NCBI GenBank assembly: GCA_964200075.2
Contig: CAXNAA020000182.1
Span: 1 to 25,048 of the forward strand
DNA length: 25,048 bases
Direction of reading: 5' to 3'
Source of the DNA: Sphacelaria rigidula
Lineage: Eukaryota > Phaeophyceae > Sphacelariales
Shown here: positions 16,539 through 25,048 of the stretch, one piece after another
Layout of the letters: each line of letters starts with the position of its first letter
Numbering within the stretch: the first letter of the stretch is position 1
The notes under the pieces: generated by a model
The model's database searches: none
What the model was told of the DNA's origin: nothing
The model's input: only the letters and a program-made list of their open reading frames with translations
Translations under genes and position numbers: made by a program

Positions 16539-18274
16539 CCCTTTTGGAACCCACTCCTGTCCCTGGGCCAGACGCCTCATTATAAGAAGCCCTGACAAAG
16601 AAGAAATGATAGAAACAGAAAAGATCGACGGCAACCATTTTTGCTGTGGAACACCAAATAAGACTCCAGACGCACACGTCATAGATGTACCGAAAATGAA
16701 ACCCCGGAGCGGTCGGGTTGGGTTCGTCCAATGATATCACGCGACAGGCGTAGTGTATCCAATTGTGTGCATCAACGAAACTCTCGCAAAACAGTACAAA
16801 CTCCTATACATGTGATTTTTGTCAGTAAAATCTGTGAAATACGTCAATTCGAGTTCGGTGCACGAACCCGTCACATTCGTATACTTGAGCTTAGAGTGGC
16901 GCACTTGTATACTTGATATTAGAGTAGTGCACCGTTTTGGCGGGCTGAATCATCAACACTTGGCGAGCGTAGGAAGCCGCACTTTACAGCCGGCGACAAC
17001 GATATGGTGGAGCACGTGGAAATCCCATCGCCACATGTGGAAGCACTGAAGAGCGATCCATATGCAATTCACGTTCAGCTGGAGGAGGTGGCTGAGAAGC
17101 ACGGCCAGGACGCCGCCAGGCGTTTCGCTGAAAAAGCTGCAAGAGCGGTTGGGGCAGCCCATTGCCCTCCGGCGCACACCGCCCCCCCCGCTCGCTTACT
17201 AGACGTCAACACAGTAACCGCGGCACGTGAAATCGCTGCCAGGCACGCAGGATTATGTAGGAGACACCAGGCGGACGTGATTGCAAGCGTCCAGACAGGC
17301 GACATACTAGCAAACGGTCGACGACCGACCGGGACAGCCTTTCGCAACCAGCCCAATCCAACTACAACTGCAGTCAGTAGAAACACTTCACTACAGTCGA
17401 GTATAACTGAATAACGATGTTACGGTCTTCCATGCCAGAAGACAGAAGGTATGCAAGATCATTGCATCAAACCCCAGCGCCGCCCACTAGGACAGACTGT
17501 CCAAACGCGACAGCGCCAACCGGAGTAATAGACCTCACGCAGCACAAAGTACGGCTGTGCAACGTTCAGGCATAACCAACCCGCAGTATAGAGGTGGTGT
17601 CGTGGAAACGTACAGCACAAAGCACAGGATGAGATGTGCCGTAAGATCACAGCCTACAACGTGACAGCCTGTATCGGATACGTCAAAGTAACGGCCCCCG
17701 CCTACGCTGCACCAATAGTATGTATAACGGCGGGGTACATGACATCCTCGTCGCCGTTATGGAATGTCGCACGTCGCAGTATGGTGCGGTATAAACGCGT
17801 ACGACAGAGTTTACACTTGACACAAGCTGAAAATATCATGATTACGCGCAGTAGAGAGGTCTAGGTGAACACATTCCCACAGGGCCTGACGGTGACTGTC
17901 TGCGATACAGACAGTAGACGGGGGCATAAATGGGGTAAATTTGCCGTCGGTGTCACCTTTGTCATTGCAACTTAGGAGTAGGCTTGCTATCATGCGGTGA
18001 GAAGCATCTACTGCAGGTACGGCGTGAAGATTGCTTCACGAAAGGTCAGCCCTGCACTCTGGCGGGAGTCAGAAAACACCGACGGGTCGAACAATTCGTC
18101 ATACCCGTAAAATAGAGAAGCTTTGAACCTTTTCCTTCACGTTCCTTTCACTCGGGTCTGAAAAACACGCTTTGGGCGAATCGTTCGCTCAAAGGCTGTA
18201 GAAAAACAACCATTCGTTGCCCGAAAAAAAGTCAAATGTAAATCCTCAATTTTCCATCAACAGTTCCAAAAGGG
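16539..18274 (+). mobile_element. piggyBac-type TTAA element, 1736 bp
   Basis: Perfect 12-bp terminal inverted repeats, CCCTTTTGGAAC at the left and GTTCCAAAAGGG at the right, flanked on both sides by TTAA. This is the hallmark of piggyBac insertion. The ends match those of the element at 11103-12128 in the first eight bases and beyond. It carries an open frame (17004-17414) related to the frame in that element, and no recognisable piggyBac transposase (no DDD core or Cys-rich tail). The rest of the interior (17415-18274) has only short frames. It lies between the two LRR exons, on the opposite strand to them. Confidence 0.88.
17004..17414 (+). CDS. TTAA-element protein, unknown family, intact frame
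   Basis: A 136-codon open frame begins MVEHVEIPSPHVEALKSDPY. It contains HVQLEEVAEKHGQDAARRF, EKAARAVGAAHCPPAH, AREIAARHAGLC and LANGRRPTGTAFR. The middle is Ala- and Arg-rich and likely helical, with heptad-like spacing. The related frame at 11540-11959 conserves the order QL..VA, AA..VG..HC...H....AR, E.AA, GLC, LA.GRR. There is no catalytic motif I know, so function is unknown; it may be a DNA-binding accessory protein, or the end of a spliced product. A coding start at 17004 is assumed only because it is the first ATG. Confidence 0.5.
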   Translation: MVEHVEIPSPHVEALKSDPYAIHVQLEEVAEKHGQDAARRFAEKAARAVGAAHCPPAHTAPPARLLDVNTVTAAREIAARHAGLCRRHQADVIASVQTGDILANGRRPTGTAFRNQPNPTTTAVSRNTSLQSSITE

Positions 18275-18278
18275 TTAA
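18275..18278 (+). repeat. TTAA target duplication, right
   Basis: TTAA directly after CCAAAAGGG; pairs with 16535-16538. Confidence 0.85.
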
Positions 18279-18569
18279 TCTAGTACATGTGCTCGTAATA
18301 TACTGATTTTAGTATGGAAACTTATGTGCGCCATATCTCGAGATAGATTGCGAATTGGGTGAAGGTGAGGGTATTTATCGTCTCCCCGTACTCCAGGGAG
18401 TGTGCACACCAAAATTCGTCGTCATCCGCTGAATGCATCGATCAGGGGTTTCATGGAGATTCTAGTACGGACGCCATCTCCCTAAGGTATAGGAATTACT
18501 AGACATGGGGTTTAATCAACGAGGAAATATGGACCCAAACGTTTGAGCAGATGGGCACCTTTCCCTTGG

Positions 18570-18674
18570 TTAAACGATTAATATAATATGCGGATCATGG
18601 CCCGACTCGTCCGTGTCGACGAAATACTGCTTTGGGAGCTTAAACCCATGTCTAGGCTGGCCCAGCTCGTACAT
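18570..18674 (-). CDS. Possible short terminal exon
   Basis: On the minus strand a good acceptor (TTTCGGCACAG) is followed by 34 codons beginning MYELGQPRHGFKLPKQYF and containing VDTDESGHDPH, ending at TAA. The first seven codons share 17 identical bases with 15558-15574, where the plus strand can also read YELGQPR. The frame is short, so chance is possible. I do not recognise the protein, and no partner exon was found. Confidence 0.25.
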   Translation of the reverse strand: MYELGQPRHGFKLPKQYFVDTDESGHDPHIILIV

Positions 18675-18678
18675 CTGT

Positions 18679-20986
18679 GCCGAAACATGTGAAGTGTGAC
18701 CACCTTAGAGTGTTCGTATTCAGGAGAAGTAGTGAGTAGTTGTTTCCAGGCATTGAAGCTAACATAAACGCCACTGCGAGAATGGACGAGGAGAACCAAA
18801 TGGTGGAGCCCTGGACGAAGCCTCACTTATGTACGAAAGTCGACCCGGTGCTCCACTTCCCGCGGCGGGGAGGCCAACCTTGTGTTCATCCAAGTCCACA
18901 GGAGGCTAACACTCCATGGTGGCCTGCAAGTGCTGTGATGATTCAGACATCAAAGGATATACAAGTTTTCTTTTTCCGCCAGCATAGATTGATCTACAAT
19001 TTCTGCATTGAAGGTTTTGTTATTTAGTCGGGTGCTGACCCCCCTGAAACGGATCCCAGAACAACCACTGGGAATTATGTGCAAAATCAATAGGCGTCAG
19101 TTGGACGACAGCCGTGAGTCAAGGGTTGGCCACCACGGAATTCATGGTACAGTCAGCCATTATGGATGCTATTAACAGGTGGGAGCTCCTCAGCTGTTGT
19201 AAATAGTGTAGTCGGTGTCACCGACGTCGAGGATTACACTAAAGTTGTTCGGACAAACACGACTGTAGCTCCAGCAATGGAGCGGAATGGCGGAGCGAAC
19301 GGACAGCAAATAATTGGACAACGCTTTCGCCTCGAACCGTGGACTGCTGTTTTGCACATTTCCCCAAAAATCTAGCGCCTATGTGATCACAGTTGTGGCC
19401 CAAGAAGACAGAATACATGGAAACATGAATTATACGCCCCCGAGGAGGATAGCACGGCACAAAGTACCCGAGCGGCGGGGTTCTACAAACACGTCAGCGG
19501 GAAAGAAGACACACACGAAAGTATAGGTACGGCTCCAAAGGACAAACCAGATAAGAAAAAATATCGGTTACATGGTACTTGGGCCGTGAGGAGCTAAAAG
19601 CCAAAATACGAAAACTACAAGGGTCGGCATACCGAACAAGTCAGGACAGGGCAAGCCAATAAGCCAAGGCAAGACAACCCGACAGAGTCAAAGCATGGTA
19701 GGACTGGGAAATGACACGAAATACGCACAATATTGGTGTAACTTTGTTGATTGACTCCAAAGCGTCACTGAACGCCTTGGTCGAAACACGATGGAGCGAT
19801 TTTGAGCATCATACTGTGTGTAAAATCTGTCGGTTGCTTCAGCCCTGTACATGGGCGACGTGGTTTGAAATGATTCGGTCCGAGGCGTACACCCTGTAGT
19901 GCATCACTCATCCAATTTATTCGAATATTTCAACGAGAGAGTCCCACCGCTGTGATATTCAGATATATATACTCCCTCTGACACATAAGTTAGCTCGATT
20001 CCGATAAAACGGGTCCTTAACGGTGTCCGATTTGATTTTCGATTTCTTCATTGTATTCGTTAGCGTTTGTTGAGCTAAACACAACACTCTTTCTACAACG
20101 TGGGTGCTCAACGCGTGCAGTCTCGCGGTCGAGAAAAAGTAGGTCGGCCAAAAAACGGCGATTTCTCGCTCTTTTTCCCAGTAAGCATGGGGGATCCGGG
20201 AACACGAAAAATCGCGAAAAACCGTGAAATCGCAAAACAACCGTTGATTTTGGATTCCTCCGTCACGTTCACCTACGCACGCCCCATCAAACATGTTTTC
20301 AGCATGTAATCGTCAGTGTTTGACGTAAAAACGTCCAAAACTGGTCAATATTGGGGTATACGTGGACCAAAAATGGGCCAAAATGGGCGTATTTTGACGT
20401 CATATTTGTATGGGCCACTAACTTTTTATTTATTCATTATGTTTGCATCAGCTTCGTTGGCGCTTCATCTTTCCTACGAACCCAACAACGGGATGATCGG
20501 AAGAGTTTGAATGCGCAAACGATTAAAAACCCATACCCGACCAGACTCATGTGTCAGAGGAAGTATATATTTTAAAATATGTAAATATATATATTATACG
20601 TGTTGAAAACAGCCAGGGCGGATCGGCCGCGTCTACGTACGCCAAGTGAACGTCTGTCTTCATCTATTACACGTTGCAAACAATTACGTGAATTATCTGA
20701 CAGGGAGCAAGGACAAAGTGTCAACAAAACCGCTCGCACCCGATCTCACGTCCTTGTGTATGCTCGGCCTATCGATGACCAAAAACATACTCATCCATGA
20801 CACGACTTTCATACGCGTGATGAAAAGGTTGTTTGCGGCTTTCCAGAAGGAGCTGAAGTAGTTTGTCGTGATCAGCCCGCCTGCTACTACCGTCACCAAG
20901 ATGGGTCTTGGCAAGGGCCAATCGAACACATCGCGGCCGGCATGGCTGCACAACGTCGTTTTCATCCTACAGCAGTAGTCGCTCAC
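18679..20986. other. Long stretch without supported gene (intron-like or intergenic)
   Basis: Only short frames are found, including a 69-codon one at 19166-19375 with no known domain. 20560-20600 is AT-rich (TATATTTTAAAATATG). If the two LRR exons belong to one gene, this is intron sequence filled with insertions. Confidence 0.4.
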
Positions 20987-21184
20987 CTGTCAATTTGTTA
21001 CACTCGAAAGATTTAGAAGCCAGATCGAGCTTGATGACACGCCCCTCCGCATTGACGGCAACGCCAGCCCAATGCGATAGGTCTTCAGCGGTCTTCCACT
21101 TTTCCCGCGTCCTTTCGAGCCACTCGGGGCCTCCGTTGGTGTCGTAAAATTCGCAAAGCACCGAGCGATCATTCGCCGCGGACC
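20987..21184 (-). CDS. LRR N-terminal cap exon
   Basis: On the minus strand a pyrimidine-rich acceptor (CTTTCCGTCTCGCTGTGCAG) leads into 198 bases, ending at ACAG before a GTGAGC donor. The translation contains DRSVLCEFYDTNGGPEWLER, REKWKTAEDLSHWAGVAVN, AEGRVIKLDLA and NKLTG. This matches the plant-type LRR N-terminal cap: a short helix, a conserved Gly-Gly-Pro-x-Trp, a Trp-x-Gly-Val strand and the first LRR with EGRV-x-x-LDL. Exon length is a multiple of three, with split Gly codons at both ends (phase 1). Asn-to-Cys-type changes and an extra residue near KSFECNKLTG suggest drift. The pattern resembles LRR proteins of brown algae; the gene is incomplete here. Confidence 0.72.
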
Positions 21185-21811
21185 CTGCACAGCGAGACGG
21201 AAAGCATTCACACCATGATCGGACAGAAGCTTAGTTGGCAGTCAGCAAGTGACTCGAACTTGTGAGGAGAACCGACATTCAAACAACAGGGACAGTAGTA
21301 TTATGCACAATAATGCAGATGGCAACCTGAACCAAGTGATCACAGCCAAGGAGTAAAACGATACGAATGACGCTCCGGTCACTTAGAGACAGTCATCAAC
21401 GTACAACAATGCTTTGTGAGATTGACAAGTCTAGCGTTGATTGAGAGTAAGTTCCAATATTTGTGTTGACTTGACCATTTTTTCAGTATGTGTACTCTTC
21501 TTTGCCTGTAACCCTGTCGTTTGCCTACAGCAATACGTCGGTATCCTACTCAGGGATGTCGAAGGCTCCAGTGGAATGCTATCACAGAAAGCGTATGGAG
21601 CCTTGGGGCATTTCTAAACTTCACCTATTTCATGATTTATTTGATCGCTTCTCACTCCCAGTCGTATCCTAGACTCAACCTCACCAAAACATTGTTACAC
21701 CCCATGTGTGGAGACGCGTGCTATTTCCAAGACTCGCAGCATACGCAGCGACGTAAATATTGGTGTAACATAAACACCAACACAAAGAAAACTGGACATC
21801 CACAAGACACG
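21185..21811. other. No gene recognised
   Basis: On the minus strand this would be the intron upstream of the LRR cap exon. Short frames only. Confidence 0.35.
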
Positions 21812-21895
21812 CAGTTATCGGGGCAAGTCGTTTCAAAGTGTCGAACTCCGCCTAGCTCTCTTTTAGGGCCAAAACCGACGATCTTCAAAAAGGAC
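21812..21895 (+). repeat. Partial copy of a foldback arm
   Basis: GTGTCGAACTCCGCCTAG followed by a TCTCTTTTAGGGCCAAAACC-like stretch matches the right arm of the adjacent foldback element at about 22290-22345, in the same orientation. Confidence 0.7.
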
Positions 21896-21935
21896 CAAAA
21901 ACTCATTTTTTCAGAAGATTCTCTTGCTTGCCAAA

Positions 21936-22392
21936 AGGTCGCTCCTTACAACAAAAAGAAAAAAATGAACAAGTGCCTTTTCGGAGCTTTTACGTCGTTT
22001 CACTCTCTAATAGAGAGATAGGCGGTGCTTGACACCTTGGAATGATTCGCTCTACTCGTTGAGGCGGTTCCAGGATATGTTGGCATTTTCCGGTGGTAGC
22101 AGTTTTTATTTTGGCCAAACGAGCATTTTCGTCAAGAGGCGGTCAAGTCCAGAGAAAAATGGCGTTTTTTCCTACACTTGACCATTTTTCACCATTCTTG
22201 CACAAAAACGCTGTTGCGGACAAAACAAAAACTGCGCCCCCCGGAGAACGCGAAGATGCCCTGAAACCGCCTTGAGTAGAGCAAGTAGGTCCAAGGTGTC
22301 GAACTCCGCCTAGTTTTCCTTCAGGGCGTAAAACGACGGAGAAGCTCCGATAGGTTACTTCTTATATTTTTGTCTGTTTCAAGAAGCGGCCT
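21936..22392. mobile_element. Palindromic foldback element, about 457 bp
   Basis: The two halves are imperfect reverse complements along their whole length. Left-arm blocks TCGGAGCTTTTACGTCGTTT, TAGGCGGTGCTTGACACCTTGG, CTCTACTC and TTGAGGCGGTT pair with right-arm ATCGGAGCTTCTCCGTCGTTT-type blocks (read in reverse) in the same order. The centre near 22164 is a small hairpin with GTCAAGT / ACTTGAC and GAAAAATGG / CCATTTTTC. No coding capacity. A half copy precedes it at 21812-21895. Confidence 0.8.
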
Positions 22393-22867
22393 AAGGAGCA
22401 GCAGCCTGAACCCCAAGTTTGGTGTAGCTCATCTTAAATAATCTCAGAGGGTTCACCGTGTTTGGATTGAGAGCTGAAACTCCAGACCTTGACCCGGCGA
22501 TTGCGAAGCCCAACTTCCCCCAATTCGACGAAAATTACGTCTACCCTCAACTAATTCGACAGCGTACATAAGTCACCCAACAGTACGATAGGGAGGGAGG
22601 TGGAGGTTATTTCGGGCCATTTCTTCTACGAAAGCAGCAACAGTTGTCCAAACGAGGTTGTTACCGAAAACATAATTGGTACTTCATACTGCTTGCCACC
22701 ATTTTCGCCCATATATAATCACACAGTGAGCGTTTTAGGTCGACTGACATACCCATCAGCCTTTTTTCACGGAATCAACGCCCCCCTCCCCCCCCCCCCC
22801 CCCCCTTGCTCCGTCTCGAAAGGGATGCGTGGTCAATGGTCAAATGACTAAGGCAAGCAACAAATGA
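22393..22867. other. No gene recognised; C-rich tract
   Basis: Contains a 25-base C tract with one T at 22781-22805. A frame at 22600-22851 reads through this tract and is not credible as a protein. Confidence 0.4.
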
Positions 22868-23110
22868 GTACCCCCCCCCCCCCCCCCCCCCCTTCCCCTC
22901 CCGTATCGTAGAATGACTCATACGCCATATCTGGGTTCACGTTTTTTGTAAAATATAGTTGAATACCCCGAGTGGTCAATGTCGGATGTGAGTTGGTCAT
23001 TTTCCAATGAAGTCGCACGAGGCACCTCGGATCAAGGGGGCCCATATTGAGAAATATCTGCACCACGGCCACCCGCCCCCCTCCCCGCGGTCGAGAATGA
23101 GGAAAAGATC
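22868..23110 (-). mobile_element. C/G-tract MITE, copy 1 (inverted)
   Basis: Read on the minus strand its body (GGTGGCCGTGGTGCAG, ATATTTCTCAATATGGG) matches the middle of the element at 23965-24199. Both ends carry C- or G-rich tracts next to an AGAATGA-type box (CGTAGAATGACTCA and TCGAGAATGAGG on the plus strand). A 22-base pure C run lies at 22871-22892. Boundaries are approximate. Confidence 0.55.
22871..22892 (+). repeat. Poly-C run
   Basis: Twenty-two consecutive C. Length is prone to sequencing and replication error. Confidence 0.9.
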
Positions 23111-23964
23111 AAATCAAATTGGGAAAAACCTCATTCTTCCTATTTCTCCTCTTGAATACGGAATTGAACGATCATTTAAATATCTGTGGATTCGCCTCAA
23201 CGTGATCAGTCCCAAACCGAGGAGTTTTGGTGTGGCAGCTGTTCTTGTGCCTATCGGGGAGCAAAGTTGCCGACTGGAATATGACTTTTGAGTCGCGGTG
23301 ATCATTGGATAATGAATATTGAGTCCCGCTGGCTTTTGCAAGACCGGTTGTTTCCGACCTGGCACTATTGCAGTGATACGGCCGCCATGTTGAGGAGGGC
23401 GTTGTACGACGAACAGTGCTGTAGTGCTACTGAATGACTGAAATGTACATGCAATAAGTTGACTGTGCGGCGTTACCAGCCGCCACGAAAATGTTTTGAT
23501 GCTATAGACGTGCACAATGTGTGAATTGCAGATGATTACGTACTTCGCCCGCGTTTGGACAGACAGCCGTGTTCATACAAAGCGTACAGTATGTCTACAT
23601 ATTGCAACTCATACTGCACTGCGACACAAGAGAGTAAGAGGTTGCAAAGGGGAATGTTGTGGGCATGGTGTGGCGAAAAGAAGTATCTAACACAGAGGTT
23701 GCGGCAGTTATGAAATGTAATAAACGTGAGATTAATATTGGGCCGATTCATTTCCAACATAAATGCAAAGGGAGTGTCTGCCAATAATGATGTACGGGGT
23801 AGAGCACTCGATCTGCCGCCTCGATTGTTCGCTGCAAAATACGATTATATTCCCCGCCATTATAGCGTGAAATACCGTTCCGGTATACCCAGCGCAGGCC
23901 GACGCTACCGGCAAACACGTGCGGTGCAGTGCAGCAACTACTATCGCCATCATCCAGCAATCAT
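23111..23964. other. No gene recognised
   Basis: Overlapping frames of up to 133 codons on both strands (23114-23515 and 23732-24085 minus) show no family features. I support none. Confidence 0.4.
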
Positions 23965-24199
23965 GGGGGGTACCCCTCCCCCATGAAATCGGGTACCCCC
24001 CTCCTCCAACCCCAGAATGAGGTTTTCGCGGCCTGGGGGACGGTGGTGCAGCCATTTCCCGATATGGGGCCCTCGCTCGGACCAAGGGGCCTAACGGACT
24101 GGAGTACGTTACGAAGGGTCTCGGATTCCCGGAAACGTCATTCTTGGCGACGGGGTAGGGGGGGGGTGGTACCTCCTTCTCGAGGGGTGGGTAACCCCC
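23965..24199 (+). mobile_element. C/G-tract MITE, copy 2
   Basis: Left end GGGGGGTACCCCTCCCCC and right end GGGTAACCCCC are terminal inverted repeats. They extend inward through the CAGAATGAGG box on the left and GTCATTCTTGG on the right, about 70 bp per arm with gaps. Flanks read ATCAT and TGATC; no sure duplication. About 235 bp, non-coding. Confidence 0.7.
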
Positions 24200-25048
24200 T
24201 GATCAGATGAATAATGACGACAGTAGGTACTCTACTGTGCAGTACGCGCATGAACGGCTTTTCCCGGCTTGTGCCAGACTTGTGTAGAAATCGTGTATGG
24301 TACGGTTGCACAGCAGGTGGTAGGGGTACGTAGACGTTATCAACGTTCAAGTCTCTATTATCATTCGTGGGAACAACATCCTCTCGTAATAATCGACTCG
24401 ACAGCAGACGGGTAGAAGCACAAACCTGTGAAAAGTTCTGGAAACGTAGCCGTGGTGGTTGTTATGCCAGCATGAATAAATATTACAGAACCGTGACTTG
24501 ATGACTGCTTTTCTTTGGCGACACCGTCTCCACGAGATTCTCATTTGTCCCTTCTATCTGTGTCGCTGTGCAGTATACCGACCATTAGATATTTTCCTTC
24601 GACACAGCTGGTCAACCGCGGGCACTGCCTACGCGGGCACCAGGTGCTCATCCTTGGACCATCCACAATTGTTTGATAACATGGAAGTAGTGTCGGAACA
24701 TTTTTATGCCGGTTGGAATTATACAGTCTAGTCACAGTAGTAGTGTATACCTTTGGTGTCCCTCAGCAATACGTACAACTCGTTGTTCTCTTCCCTTTGA
24801 TAGGCAAACAGAACGCCATCGGGTTCACGTTGTGAGTACGCGGCGCTCTCCAGCATTGCGCCCTCACTACCATAACACCCATCCCAAAGTCACCATCCAA
24901 CCACCAAGTTATCTCCCCTGCGGCCGCTAGAACGACTTATATGTTCACGTTAGCTCTTGGTACTTTCAGGGTCTAACTCCAAATATTGGCCAGCGCATCC
25001 GCCTTTTAAGAACCGGATCGGTGGAAATTCAGAACAGTATTTCGCAGG
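24200..25048. other. No gene recognised to window end
   Basis: Short frames on both strands, none with recognisable domains. The last 17 bases (GAACAGTATTTCGCAGG) resemble 15889-15906. Confidence 0.4.

Noticed and set aside
1430-18848. Short similarity between 1432-1462 and 18818-18848 (KPHLC / HK-GF readings)
   Set aside because: About 23 of 31 bases match with a 10-base exact core. Matches of that size are expected many times by chance in 25 kb.
22600-22851. 83-codon frame with a poly-Pro run
   Set aside because: The Pro run is a translation of the C tract, and nothing else supports a protein.
23114-23515. 133-codon minus-strand frame
   Set aside because: No domain, no splice signals at its ends, and composition not distinct from neighbouring spurious frames.
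22600-24731. Similar peptides MEVISGHFFY (22600) and MEVVSEHFYA (about 24681)
   Set aside because: Only about ten residues, with no similarity on either side and weak DNA identity.
1-25048. CRISPR arrays, bacterial operons, rRNA genes
   Set aside because: No regularly spaced short direct repeats, no ribosome-binding-site-led gene clusters and no rRNA signature strings were seen.

Overview
The window looks like repeat-rich eukaryotic nuclear DNA. There is no operon-like coding, frames are short and broken, and intron/exon signals flank the few host-like exons. My best guess at lineage is a brown alga or related stramenopile. This is an inference from two minus-strand exons of a leucine-rich-repeat (LRR) gene, each a multiple of three and flanked by phase-1 introns, a layout known from the Ectocarpus LRR receptor-like families. 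No complete, intact protein gene is visible.

Layout. 1-986: two tRNA-like (SINE-type) modules in inverted orientation bracket a unit whose outer parts (B at 85-160, A at 742-895) recur joined as A-B on the minus strand at 12305-12545. 1208-2162: an element with long terminal inverted repeats (about 120 bp). 2332-12203: a dead Ty3/gypsy LTR retrotransposon with LTRs, primer-binding site, gag, protease, reverse transcriptase, RNase H, integrase with a GPY/F-like tail, about 2.1 kb of post-pol sequence, a polypurine tract, and a 5-bp target duplication (AGGTT). Its 3' LTR is split by a 1026-bp TTAA-targeting, piggyBac-type element (11103-12128).

12546-14438 holds purine-rich and unrecognised sequence. 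14439-14777 (minus) is a plausible host exon of unknown function. 15298-15366 and 20987-21184 (both minus) are LRR exons about 5.6 kb apart. Between them lie a foldback MITE (15599-15861), a 131-bp duplication abutting a 10-N assembly gap, and a second TTAA element (16539-18274). Beyond the LRR cap exon come a 457-bp palindromic foldback element (21936-22392) and two inverted copies of a C/G-tract MITE family (about 22868-23110 and 23965-24199). 24205-25048 shows nothing I recognise.

The most interesting signal is that the two TTAA elements, which share terminal repeats, both carry a divergent copy of the same unrecognised protein. The similarity is seen only in the amino-acid pattern and runs across a frameshift in one copy. 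This suggests a TTAA transposon family with its own non-transposase gene. The second strong signal is the nested history in which the 5' LTR preserves the empty TTAA site that the 3' LTR lost to the insertion.
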